NCBI GenBank assembly: GCA_021796215.1
Contig: JAJYOK010000005.1
Coordinates: 1-64,000, forward strand
Source of the DNA: Bacteroidota bacterium
GTDB lineage: Bacteria; Bacteroidota; Ignavibacteria; UBA10030; UBA8401
Reading direction: 5' to 3'
Length of the DNA: 64,000 bases
Under the pieces are notes generated by a model. That model was not told where the DNA came from. It ran no database searches and worked only from the letters and a program-made list of their open reading frames with translations. The position numbers and the translations under genes were made by a program. This document shows, piece after piece, positions 28,631-37,832 of the stretch (position 1 is its first letter; every line of letters starts with the position of its first letter).

Positions 28631-28648
28631 ACAATGCGAGCAGATTAT

Positions 28649-30073
28649 TTAAAAAAGTAATTTGGTGACATCGAGCACCAGCGATGGAATTACTCCAAGC
28701 AGAAGTATTCCGACACCTGAAGCAAGCAATGAAACCATTGCAAAACGCGGGATGGAAACAACCTCAGTTTCAACAGGATCACGGAAATACATGTATACAA
28801 CAACGCGCAGATAATAATAAGCGGAAATCAAACTTGTGATAACTCCAAGAATCGCAAGCCATGTAAGATTCGATTCGACCGCGCTGGCAAAAAGATAATA
28901 TTTTCCGACGAAACCGGAAAACGGCGGAACACCAGTAAGGGAAAACATGAACATGGACAGCAAAGCAGCAAGCACCGGCTTGCGTGTTCCCATTCCGGCA
29001 TAATCTTCATACGAAACATGTTTGCCGTCTTCTCTCTCCAAGATTGAAACAATACCAAACGCTCCTAAATTTGTCAGCGCGTAGGAAACGAGATAGAAAA
29101 GAATTCCCTGTTCACCCAACGAAATTCCTGAAGCAATGCCGACGAGCATATAACCGGCGTGTGCAATGCTTGAATAGGCAAGCATGCGCTTCAAATTCTT
29201 TTGTGCTAATCCAAAGAGATTTCCAACGATCATGGAAGCCGCTGAAAGAACAGCAACGACTATTACAAGCTGATGATTGTGCAGCGCCATCGGTGCGGAA
29301 AACACAAGAACAAATGCAGAAAACGCGCCGGCTTTCCCGCCTGTGGACATAAGTGCAGTGACGGTTGTCGGCGATCCTTCATACACGTCGGGCACCCACA
29401 TGTGAAACGGAACAGCGGCAACTTTGAACGCGAAACCGACGAGCAAAAGTCCGATGCCGATAAGATGCCACGGGACGGTCATGAGATGAGGATATTGAGC
29501 CGCAATTCGAACAAGATTGGTCGTGCCTGCAGTACCATAAACCAAAGCGATGCCGTATAATAGAAAGCCGGTGGCAAACGCGCCAAGAAGTAAATATTTC
29601 AACGCGGCTTCGTTCGAAGTGAGACGTGTTCGCTCAAAACCGGCAAGCACGTAAAAACTTACCGACATTAACTCTATTCCGAGAAACACTGTAATCAAAT
29701 CTGCTGAAGATCCCAAGATCATCATACCGAGAATGGAAAGAAGCACAAGCACATAAAATTCCCCGAAGTTGATGTTCTCTTTGCCGAGATAGGATTCAGA
29801 CAACAACAGCACAAGAAGTCCGATGCCTAAAAAGAGCACATCAAAGAAACTTGCATAACCGCCGACAAGCACCATGTCATTGTATGCAGTTGTATTCATC
29901 GGGAACGTCATCACGGCAAAAAAAGCACTGATAAAAATTCCAATGATACACAGCCACAATACGGTGCGCTCAGATTTTTTGAAGAGCGATTTAACAACTA
30001 ATGCAAGCAAAACTGTCGCCGATACTATAAGCAACGGCAGAGTTCCGGCAAGATCTGAATAATTGAATGGCAT
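28649..30073 (-). CDS. nuoN: NADH-quinone oxidoreductase subunit N
   Basis: Proton_antipo_M family: ALKYLLLGAFATGFLLYGIALVYG...PFHMWVPDVYEGSPTTVTALMSTGGKAGAF. Confidence 0.92.
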   Translation of the reverse strand: MPFNYSDLAGTLPLLIVSATVLLALVVKSLFKKSERTVLWLCIIGIFISAFFAVMTFPMNTTAYNDMVLVGGYASFFDVLFLGIGLLVLLLSESYLGKENINFGEFYVLVLLSILGMMILGSSADLITVFLGIELMSVSFYVLAGFERTRLTSNEAALKYLLLGAFATGFLLYGIALVYGTAGTTNLVRIAAQYPHLMTVPWHLIGIGLLLVGFAFKVAAVPFHMWVPDVYEGSPTTVTALMSTGGKAGAFSAFVLVFSAPMALHNHQLVIVVAVLSAASMIVGNLFGLAQKNLKRMLAYSSIAHAGYMLVGIASGISLGEQGILFYLVSYALTNLGAFGIVSILEREDGKHVSYEDYAGMGTRKPVLAALLSMFMFSLTGVPPFSGFVGKYYLFASAVESNLTWLAILGVITSLISAYYYLRVVVYMYFRDPVETEVVSIPRFAMVSLLASGVGILLLGVIPSLVLDVTKLLF

Positions 30074-30091
30074 GTATAAAACCTGTAATCG

Positions 30092-31447
30092 CTATGAACG
30101 AAAAAAAACAAACCAGATTATTGTATACAACGGAAGCAAATACACCAGTGTATATTTAGCAATATAGCCGAAGAACGAGGGCATCTTAACACCTAACTGT
30201 TCAGCTATTGATTTCACCATAAAATTCGGCCCATTGCCGATGTAGGTGCATGCACCGAAAAAAACAGCAGCGATGGAAATAGACTGGACATACTTCCAGT
30301 GCAGCGAGAGGAATTCTTCCATGTGATGTACGTTCTCAAGATTCAAATGGAAAAGTCCGAACGCTGCAGTCAGAAAATTAAGATACGTCGGCGCATTATC
30401 AAGAAACGATGACAAAACTCCGGCGCCCCAATAATATTGTCCGACACTTTCGATACCTAACGATTGAGAATGAAGTGTCAGCCAATCGAGCGCAGGAATC
30501 ATTGTCGCAAAAATTCCAAGGAACAAAATCGCCACTTCTTTGATCGGAGCGAAATTGAATTCATTCTTCTCATGAGCACGCTTCGGCGTTGTATAATATG
30601 AACCTGCCGCCGCACCAACCATCAACGCCTCGCGCAAGCCGATCGGATGTTCAATAAACACACTCACAAGAATTGCGAGCAAAAAACCAAGATTCGATAA
30701 TCCTTCAAACCGCGATTCCTCACCGAATTCTTCAGCACGTTCCTGCAGCGAATGCGGTAATTTCTTAAATGCCCGGTAATCAATTAATGCAAACACTCCA
30801 AGCAGAACAAGCACCGCAAACAACCAAATAGGCCATGCAATATCAAAAACCCAGAAAAACGGAATACCTTTCAAATATCCAAGAAACAACGGCGGGTCGC
30901 CTATTGGAGTAAGCGCGCCACCAATATTGCTGACGAGAAAAATAAAAAAAATAATGTGGTACGCTTTCACTCGGTACTTGTTCACCCGGATGTACGGCCG
31001 AATCAGCAGCATCGAGGCGCCGGTTGTTCCGACAATATTTGCGACAATCGCACCGAAGCCTAACAAGACAACATTCACCATCGGTGTTGCACGTCCTCGC
31101 ATTCTGAAATGAATCCCGCCGGAAACAACATAAAGCGAGCCGATGAGAGCAATGAAACTTACATATTCATAGAGCGTCGCCAGAAGTCTCGGAATGTTGT
31201 GAAGCGCGAGCACATAATAGAGCACTGTTAACAATCCGAGCGAAACGGAAACTGCCGGATAATTCGCTTCCCACCAATGCCGGTTTACGAATGGTGCAAC
31301 GGCAATAGCACCAAGCATCAGCACAAATGGAAGAATCATCACCGGCGAAACGGGAGACGGCTCTACACTTTCACCTGCAAATGACAAAGAACATGCAAGA
31401 GCAAGCAGACCAGCAATGCTAAAAGTACGAATGAGCCAACGGTTCAT
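30092..31447 (-). CDS. NhaD/CitMHS-like sodium:proton antiporter family protein
   Basis: NIVGTTGASMLLIRPYIRVNKYRVKAYHIIFFIFLVSNIGGALTPIGDPPLFLGYLKGIPFFWVF; many TM helices; ATGA overlap with nuoM. Confidence 0.8.
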   Translation of the reverse strand: MNRWLIRTFSIAGLLALACSLSFAGESVEPSPVSPVMILPFVLMLGAIAVAPFVNRHWWEANYPAVSVSLGLLTVLYYVLALHNIPRLLATLYEYVSFIALIGSLYVVSGGIHFRMRGRATPMVNVVLLGFGAIVANIVGTTGASMLLIRPYIRVNKYRVKAYHIIFFIFLVSNIGGALTPIGDPPLFLGYLKGIPFFWVFDIAWPIWLFAVLVLLGVFALIDYRAFKKLPHSLQERAEEFGEESRFEGLSNLGFLLAILVSVFIEHPIGLREALMVGAAAGSYYTTPKRAHEKNEFNFAPIKEVAILFLGIFATMIPALDWLTLHSQSLGIESVGQYYWGAGVLSSFLDNAPTYLNFLTAAFGLFHLNLENVHHMEEFLSLHWKYVQSISIAAVFFGACTYIGNGPNFMVKSIAEQLGVKMPSFFGYIAKYTLVYLLPLYTIIWFVFFRS

Positions 31448-32988
31448 TTCACCGCTTGCCGGGTTTCAAAAAACATTGAATTCAACTCGCCGTTCTTCGT
31501 TTGCTCCAAAACTTTTACAAGCCGCTTTGTCGAAGCGGCTGACGATTTCAAAAACGTAGACGGGTAAACGCCGATCCATACAATGAACAACACTATCGGT
31601 ACCAGTACCGCAATTTCCCGTTTCGAAAGATCAAGCAGCGATTGGTTGGCGGAATTTGTCAGCTTTCCATAAAAAACGCGCTGATACATCCACAACATAT
31701 AGACGGCGGCAAAGATGACGCCGGTCGCCGCAAAAATTGTGTACACATGCGAACCGATAATTGTTGATTTGAATGAACCGAGCATAATCAAAAATTCACC
31801 GACAAAACCGTTCAATCCCGGCAAGCCGATTGACGACAATGTGAAAATCATAAAGAACGTTGCAAAAATCGGAAGTCGTTTTGCCAAGCCGCCGAATTCT
31901 GAAATCTCTCTCGTGTGCCGCCGGTCGTAAATCATTCCGACAACAAGGAAAAGTGCGCCGGTTGAAAGTCCGTGATTGATCATTTGAATCATGCTTCCCT
32001 GAATTCCTTCTTCTGTCATCGAAAAAATTCCGAGAACGACAAATCCAAGATGGCTCACGGAAGAATATGCCACCAATTTCTTGATATCCGTTTGCACCAT
32101 CGCAACGAGTGCGCCGTAAATTATTCCGATGACCGCAAGTGTTGAAAGCAACGGCGTAAACTGAAACGACGCGTAGGGAAACAGCGGTAAACAGAATCGC
32201 AGCAGACCGTACGTTCCCATCTTCAGCAAAACTCCCGCAAGGATCACGCTTCCCGCCGTTGGCGCCTGCACGTGCGCATCTGGCAGCCATGTGTGAAACG
32301 GGAAAATCGGAACTTTGATTGCGAAGGAAAGCGTGAACGCGAGAAACATCCACATCTGAATGTTCAGCGGAATTCCCGGTGCGATGGTGTACAGCTTTTG
32401 CAAATTCGTCGTGAAATATCCGCCGGGCAATGTCGAAGCGTAATATCCCAGCCATAAAATTGCGATGAGCATTAACAAGCTGCCAGACATTGTATAGAGG
32501 AAAAATTTCACTGCGGCGTAAATGCGTTCTTTCCCTCCCCAAATTCCAATGATGAAATACATCGGAATGAGCATCGCTTCCCAAAAAACGTAGAACAAAA
32601 ACAGATCAACGGAAACAAACACGCCCAACATTCCAACTTCGAGCAACAGCATGAAAATAACATATTCTTTGATTCGTTGTTTGATTGAGTCCCACGATGC
32701 GATCAATGCAATCGGCGTAAGAAACGTTGTCAGCATAACGAGAAGCAGAGACAATCCGTCAATACCGACAAAGTAACTGATATCGAGTCCTTGAATCCAT
32801 GTCACCTGCTGCACAAATTGCATGTGCGTATTGTCCGAATCGAAATTCAAATACAAAAATACCGACACCGCAAATGCGACAAGCGAAGTGATGATACCAA
32901 TCGATTTGATGAGCGCCGCTTTTTCTTTGTTGACGAACAACAAAAGCACAACTCCGACGAGCGGCGAGAAAAGAAGGAAAGTGAGCAT
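31444..32988 (-). CDS. nuoM: NADH-quinone oxidoreductase subunit M
   Basis: FYVFWEAMLIPMYFIIGIWGG...PFHTWLPDAHVQAPTAGSVILAGVLLKMGTYGLLRF. Confidence 0.95.
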   Translation of the reverse strand: MLTFLLFSPLVGVVLLLFVNKEKAALIKSIGIITSLVAFAVSVFLYLNFDSDNTHMQFVQQVTWIQGLDISYFVGIDGLSLLLVMLTTFLTPIALIASWDSIKQRIKEYVIFMLLLEVGMLGVFVSVDLFLFYVFWEAMLIPMYFIIGIWGGKERIYAAVKFFLYTMSGSLLMLIAILWLGYYASTLPGGYFTTNLQKLYTIAPGIPLNIQMWMFLAFTLSFAIKVPIFPFHTWLPDAHVQAPTAGSVILAGVLLKMGTYGLLRFCLPLFPYASFQFTPLLSTLAVIGIIYGALVAMVQTDIKKLVAYSSVSHLGFVVLGIFSMTEEGIQGSMIQMINHGLSTGALFLVVGMIYDRRHTREISEFGGLAKRLPIFATFFMIFTLSSIGLPGLNGFVGEFLIMLGSFKSTIIGSHVYTIFAATGVIFAAVYMLWMYQRVFYGKLTNSANQSLLDLSKREIAVLVPIVLFIVWIGVYPSTFLKSSAASTKRLVKVLEQTKNGELNSMFFETRQAVK

Positions 32989-32995
32989 AATAAGT

Positions 32996-33023
32996 CAGTG
33001 ATCAGTTTTCAGTAATCAGTAAA
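32996..33023. repeat. Four tandem 7-nt units CAGTNNN
   Basis: CAGTGAT CAGTTTT CAGTAAT CAGTAAA. Confidence 0.7.
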
Positions 33024-33040
33024 CGGTAGCCGTAGACTTT

Positions 33041-33070
33041 TCCGCCAATGGTTGATCCGCCTTTGGCGGA
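33041..33070. repeat. 30-bp GC-rich palindromic repeat, copy 1 (intergenic nuoL/nuoM)
   Basis: TCCGCCAATGGTTGATCCGCCTTTGGCGGA; 26/30 identical to the copy at 35385-35414. Confidence 0.75.
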
Positions 33071-33126
33071 ATGTCTGCGGAATTATTTTAGATAAACTCC
33101 ATCGTTGAAGCGGAGCCCATCTCGAA

Positions 33127-35067
33127 TTATCGGAACAACAGCATGCTGATAATGAATAAAATTCCACACACAAAAATGATGGCGTAACTTTGTGTAACTC
33201 CTGTTTGGATGCGACGGAACATTTCGCTGGCAAACGATGCGGCACGGCCTGTTAAATTCACTGTATAATCAATCATGCCGACATCAATACCGCGCCATAA
33301 TAATTTTTCGGAACCTTTGACAATCGGCGTGACAACCGTTGCGTCGTATGCTTCATCAACATAGTATTTATTGAAAAGAAGTTTGTACGAGCCTGCAAAA
33401 CGTTTGGCAAAGGACTCGGCAATATTTTGTTTTCGCAGATAAATCGTGCGCGCGTAATAAATTCCCGTGACGGCTATGGAAACAGAAAGAAGCATCAGAA
33501 CATATTCAGTCGCAGAAATTTCATGCGATACTAATGCCAGCTTTGTATTTGCCGTATCGAAAACCGGCTCGAGAAAATGTTCAAATCCATTATTGCCGCC
33601 GAGGCTTGCCGGAATTCCGATAAATCCACCGATGACCGACAACGCAGCAAGTGCAATCAACGGAATAGTCATCGTCTTCGGCGCTTCATGAGGATGAAGA
33701 TGATTTTCATCAAAACGCGGCTTGCCTTCAAACGTCAGTGAAACCAATCGGAACATATAGAATGCCGTTATTCCTGCTGTGGCAAATCCGATAAACCATA
33801 AGATCGGCGAACCATCGGCAAAAGCCCGCCACAAAATTTCATCCTTGCTGAAAAATCCAGACAACGGCGGTATTCCGGAAATTGCAAGTGCTGCGATGAA
33901 AAATGTTTTGTATGTTGTCGGCATGTATTTTTTCAAGCCGCCCATTTTTTGAATATCCTGCTCGTCATGCATCCCATGAATAACAGCGCCGGCACCAAGA
34001 AAAAGCAGCGCTTTGAAAAATGCGTGCGTCATCACGTGAAATAATCCAGACGCGAATGCGCCAACACCGAGCGCAAGGAACATATATCCAAGCTGGCTCA
34101 CTGTCGAATAAGCAAGAACTTTTTTGATATCGTTTTGTACCAAACCGATTGTCGCGGCAAAAAATGCAGTCACCGCACCGACAACGGCAACAATTTCCAT
34201 TGTCGCAGGAGCAAGCGCGTAAAGCACGGAACATCGCGCAACCATGTACACACCGGCAGTAACCATCGTTGCAGCATGAATTAACGCGCTGACCGGCGTC
34301 GGACCAGCCATTGCATCCGGCAGCCAAATGTACAGCGGAATTTGTGCAGACTTCCCTGTCGCTCCGAGAAAAAGCAAAAGAGTAATCCAAAACAAGATCG
34401 AACTTCCCGGAGAAAGAACTGCAGCTTGAGAAAAAACAGAATCGAAAGTCAACGAACCAAAGTTCACAAAAATCAAAAACATTCCAATCAAAAATCCAAA
34501 ATCGCCGATACGATTGACGATGAATGCTTTCTTCGATGCATCGGCAACGGTTGACTTTTCAAAATTTCTATCGTACCAAAAACCAATCAGGAGATACGAA
34601 CAAAGGCCGACGCCTTCCCATCCAAGAAACATGAGCAAAAAATTATCGGCAAGAACAAGCATCAACATGGAAAAGACAAAAAGATTGAGATAGGTGAAAA
34701 ACCGCCAGTAACCTTTGTCGCCATGCATGTAGCCGATTGAATATATATGAATCAATGCGCTCACGCCGGTCACAATAAGCGTCATCAAAATCGAAAGCTG
34801 GTCAACTTGAAATGCGACATTCACTGAAAGCGCGCCCGCCGCAATCCATTGAAACTGACTTATGATGTGATGACGTTCTTCAACAGGCAGAGAAAGCATT
34901 TCAACAAAAATCGCAACGGCAACTCCAAAGGAAAGAATCACAGCCGCGGAAGCAATACTTCCAACTAATGTCTCAGATTTTATTTTCCTGCCGAAGAGTC
35001 CGAGAAGAAGAAAACCAACAAGCGGGAAAAGAATGATAAGACCGGCGTAAGAATACATAGTTACCAT
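33127..35067 (-). CDS. nuoL: NADH-quinone oxidoreductase subunit L
   Basis: [21 protein letters not shown]...[36 protein letters not shown]. Confidence 0.95.
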   Translation of the reverse strand: MVTMYSYAGLIILFPLVGFLLLGLFGRKIKSETLVGSIASAAVILSFGVAVAIFVEMLSLPVEERHHIISQFQWIAAGALSVNVAFQVDQLSILMTLIVTGVSALIHIYSIGYMHGDKGYWRFFTYLNLFVFSMLMLVLADNFLLMFLGWEGVGLCSYLLIGFWYDRNFEKSTVADASKKAFIVNRIGDFGFLIGMFLIFVNFGSLTFDSVFSQAAVLSPGSSILFWITLLLFLGATGKSAQIPLYIWLPDAMAGPTPVSALIHAATMVTAGVYMVARCSVLYALAPATMEIVAVVGAVTAFFAATIGLVQNDIKKVLAYSTVSQLGYMFLALGVGAFASGLFHVMTHAFFKALLFLGAGAVIHGMHDEQDIQKMGGLKKYMPTTYKTFFIAALAISGIPPLSGFFSKDEILWRAFADGSPILWFIGFATAGITAFYMFRLVSLTFEGKPRFDENHLHPHEAPKTMTIPLIALAALSVIGGFIGIPASLGGNNGFEHFLEPVFDTANTKLALVSHEISATEYVLMLLSVSIAVTGIYYARTIYLRKQNIAESFAKRFAGSYKLLFNKYYVDEAYDATVVTPIVKGSEKLLWRGIDVGMIDYTVNLTGRAASFASEMFRRIQTGVTQSYAIIFVCGILFIISMLLFR

Positions 35068-35363
35068 TTCAGGATATTGATTTCATCAATATTGACTGTT
35101 TGTTTATTGCGGAACAACGCAATGATAATCGCAAGCCCCACAGCCGCTTCAGCCGCGGCGACAGTCATGACAAAAAAGACGAGCATTTGTCCGGTCGGGT
35201 CGCCGAGATAAGAAGAAAACGCAATCAGGCTGAGGTTTACTGAATTGAGCATCAGCTCAATGCACATGAAGACGACAATGGCATTGCGGCGCACCAACAC
35301 ACCCAGCACACCGGCACAAAACATAAATGCGGAAAGGATGAGATAAAAATTCAGCGGGATCAT
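35061..35363 (-). CDS. nuoK: NADH-quinone oxidoreductase subunit K
   Basis: [30 protein letters not shown]...[19 protein letters not shown]. Confidence 0.95.
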   Translation of the reverse strand: MIPLNFYLILSAFMFCAGVLGVLVRRNAIVVFMCIELMLNSVNLSLIAFSSYLGDPTGQMLVFFVMTVAAAEAAVGLAIIIALFRNKQTVNIDEINILKW

Positions 35364-35369
35364 TGTTGC

Positions 35370-35927
35370 CTATTCTGTTATTTTTCCGCCGATGGCGGAT
35401 CCGCCTCTGGCGGACTTTTTAGCTAAGATGACTGCTCCCACAATTGCCGCGAGAAGCAGCAGCGATGTCACTTCAAAAGGAAATAAGAATTTCGTAAACA
35501 ACACTTTGCCGATGTATTCGACCGTTCCCATCTCCACTGCGTTCGGCGATTGTGAAGAGATGGTTCCTGACGCGGGAACAAAAATGTACAGTAATTCCAA
35601 CAGCAATCCGGATGTCAATGCAATTGCGGTGTACGCTTTCCACTTTAAAGTTTCTTTCAATTTGCGGCCGTCGCCTAGGTTCAGCAACATAATGACGAAA
35701 ACAAAAAGCACCATAATCGCCCCTGCATAAACAAGCACTTGCACCATTGCAATGAATTGTGCGTGAAGCGTCAGATACAAACCGCCGAGGCAAAAGAAAT
35801 TAAGGATAAGAAATAACGCGCTGTTGACTGGACTGCGTTGAAGAATCATGAGGACTGCTGAAGCCGCTGAAACTGCTGCAAGAAGATAAAAAACGATTTG
35901 TTCAAAATTCATAGTCTCGCTACTCAT
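35370..35927 (-). CDS. nuoJ: NADH-quinone oxidoreductase subunit J
   Basis: PVNSALFLILNFFCLGGLYLTLHAQFIAMVQVLVYAGAIMVLFVFVIMLLNL. Confidence 0.93.
   Translation of the reverse strand: MSSETMNFEQIVFYLLAAVSAASAVLMILQRSPVNSALFLILNFFCLGGLYLTLHAQFIAMVQVLVYAGAIMVLFVFVIMLLNLGDGRKLKETLKWKAYTAIALTSGLLLELLYIFVPASGTISSQSPNAVEMGTVEYIGKVLFTKFLFPFEVTSLLLLAAIVGAVILAKKSARGGSAIGGKITE
35385..35414. repeat. 30-bp GC-rich palindromic repeat, copy 2 (inside nuoJ 3' end, in frame)
   Basis: TCCGCCGATGGCGGATCCGCCTCTGGCGGA; read on the minus strand in the nuoJ frame it encodes SARGGSAIGG. Confidence 0.75.
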
Positions 35928-35944
35928 CGTTTAACAAAACGTTT

Positions 35945-35974
35945 TAATATACGAAGTCCGCGTAAGAGAATCAA
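35945..35974 (-). promoter_or_regulatory. Putative promoter of nuoJ operon: TTG-N20-TATATTA
   Basis: Minus strand TTG(35974-35972)-20 nt-TATATTA(35951-35945), 18 bp upstream of the nuoJ start. Confidence 0.5.
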
Positions 35975-36019
35975 TAAAACAGCTGAAAAGAAAATGGGAT
36001 AGTATTTGAGACGATGTTG

Positions 36020-36049
36020 ATTGAACTTTACAAATAAAGCTTTATCTTT
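36020..36049 (+). promoter_or_regulatory. Putative promoter: (A)TTG-N19-TATCTTT
   Basis: TTG-N19-TATCTTT, 8 bp before the ATG at 36058. Confidence 0.4.
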
Positions 36050-36057
36050 CTCTCATT

Positions 36058-36785
36058 ATGAAATTGAGCAAAAAAATATTCTACATAGCTTCAGTTTTCT
36101 ATATTTCTATTGAAATGAGCGGCTGTGCCGCCGTTGTAAGCGTGAGTGAGTTTGACGATGGCAAAACAGTTGGTTGGGGCAATACTAAAATTTCTGGTGC
36201 AGCCGAAGTCGCAGAACTATACCATTACACAATCCACAACAACGAGAGAATGCACGACAAGGTTATTGTTGCGTCCGGAAAAATAGTCTATGGAATTACA
36301 AATAAATTGGATTTCGAATATTCAACATGGAGCAACAGTTTACCGCTCGTCTCCGCAATTGTATCTCTTAAATACAACTTTTTTTCAAAAGATAGAGTAA
36401 TTTTGCCTCAATAAAATTCAGCGCAGGATACTCGCCTTATAGCGGCTATGGTGAAGACAAAGTAAATGAAAAATATGAACAGGCTGCCAATTATTATGGA
36501 TTCGCGCTTTCTATGCCGATAAGTCATTCTTCTCGAATTATTTCTTATTATTTGTCACCACGCCTAATTTTTTCTAACTTTACCCAACACTATACTCATC
36601 AGTATCTCAGAAGCGGAACATGGCGGGAAAACGAAAACATCTATCAAGATACACATGAAATTCGCTTTGCGTTCTCCTCAGGAATTTCAATCTCAATAGG
36701 AAGTGTTGCCCTTAACCCTGAAATTACAATTATTCAAACTGATGGTAAGTTTGTCCCTCATTGGGGAATTAGCTTGAGCAAATAA
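36058..36785 (+). pseudogene. Outer-membrane beta-barrel-like lipoprotein gene interrupted by an apparent frameshift
   Basis: Frame 1: MKLSKKIFYIASVFYISIEMSGCAAVV...LKYNFFSKDR; the next frame continues with SIKFSAGYSPYSGYGEDKVNEKYEQAANYYGFALSMPISHSSRIISYYLSPR...WGISLSK. Frame switch near 36390-36405. Confidence 0.55.
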
Positions 36786-36806
36786 CTTCTCGGACTTTTC
36801 TTTTTC

Positions 36807-37823
36807 TCATCCCCCAATTTGGCTCATCGTGCGCTGCGGCTTTACAAACCCCGGACGATTGATAAGATGCCCTTCTTCTTTTTTTCGCACTGCGTCAATG
36901 ATCATTTCGGAAAGAATGTCATCGCTTGCGCCGGTACGAAGCGGAGTTTTCAAGTCTGTTTCGTGGAGTGAGAATAAGCATGTGCGAAGTTTTCCATCTG
37001 AAGTAATGCGAATGCGGTTGCAGGAAGAACAAAACGGCTCGCTCACAGAGCTGATAAATCCGATTTCTCCCACGCCGTCCGAAAACCGAAAACGGTCTGC
37101 AGGTTGATTGCCGTGAAATTCAATCGGAATTAGCGGCGGGAATTTTGAATTGATGCGCCTAATAATTTCCTGAGTCGGCACAACTTTAGAATTTTCCCAG
37201 TCATCGTCGGCGCCAATCGGCATGTACTCGATGAAGCGGACAATGAACGCCTGTCCGCCGTCTGTTGGGCGGAGTTTCGTCCGTGCAAGCTCCGCAAATT
37301 TTTCAATCTCGTCGTCGTTGATGCCGCGGATCAAAACAACATTTAATTTTATCGGTGCGGTGAAAAGAGAAGTGAGCAGTTCAAGTGATTCCCAGACTTT
37401 GTGAAAATAATCCCGGCGCGTCATTTCGGAAAACTTTATCGGATCAAGAGAATCGAGACTTACCGTAATGCGGCTCAAACCTGCTTCAGACAATTCGCGC
37501 GCCTGTTCTTTCAGGAAATAGCCGTTCGTCGTCATCGCAATGTCGCTGATGCCGTCCACTTCCGCGATTTGTCTGACCAAAAGATGAAGCTCTTTCCTCA
37601 TCAGCGGTTCACCGCCTGTTAAACGGATTTTGTGTATCCCAAGCCGAGAAACTATTTGAACGATGCGCGCAATTTCCTCGAACGTCAGCAGCTCGTTTTT
37701 ATTCATCCACACCATTCCTTCTTCCGGCATGCAGTAGCGGCAGCGGAAATTGCACCGGTCGGTGACAGAAATCCGCATGTTATTGATCGTTCGGCCGAAA
37801 GAATCTTTTAATTGGAATGACAT
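36807..37823 (-). CDS. moaA: GTP 3',8-cyclase (molybdenum cofactor biosynthesis protein A)
   Basis: RISVTDRCNFRCRYCMPEEG radical SAM motif; C-terminal cluster motif CSSCNRIRITSDGKLRTCLF; ends MSQIGG. Confidence 0.95.
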   Translation of the reverse strand: MSFQLKDSFGRTINNMRISVTDRCNFRCRYCMPEEGMVWMNKNELLTFEEIARIVQIVSRLGIHKIRLTGGEPLMRKELHLLVRQIAEVDGISDIAMTTNGYFLKEQARELSEAGLSRITVSLDSLDPIKFSEMTRRDYFHKVWESLELLTSLFTAPIKLNVVLIRGINDDEIEKFAELARTKLRPTDGGQAFIVRFIEYMPIGADDDWENSKVVPTQEIIRRINSKFPPLIPIEFHGNQPADRFRFSDGVGEIGFISSVSEPFCSSCNRIRITSDGKLRTCLFSLHETDLKTPLRTGASDDILSEMIIDAVRKKEEGHLINRPGFVKPQRTMSQIGG

Positions 37824-37832
37824 GGCAATACT

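Noticed and set aside
28575-28634. Longer Nnr start at 28634
   Set aside because: The extension lies over the predicted nuoN terminator hairpin and its T-tract; MKEVLTAEEM at 28574 is the typical N-terminus.
128-35800. Many plus-strand ORFs of 60-240 aa opposite the leftward genes (e.g. 2215-2637, 4890-5294, 20435-21160)
   Set aside because: They are antisense to long ORFs with clear family motifs; their translations look compositionally odd (Cys/Arg/His/Ile-rich) with no recognisable domains. Treated as shadow ORFs.
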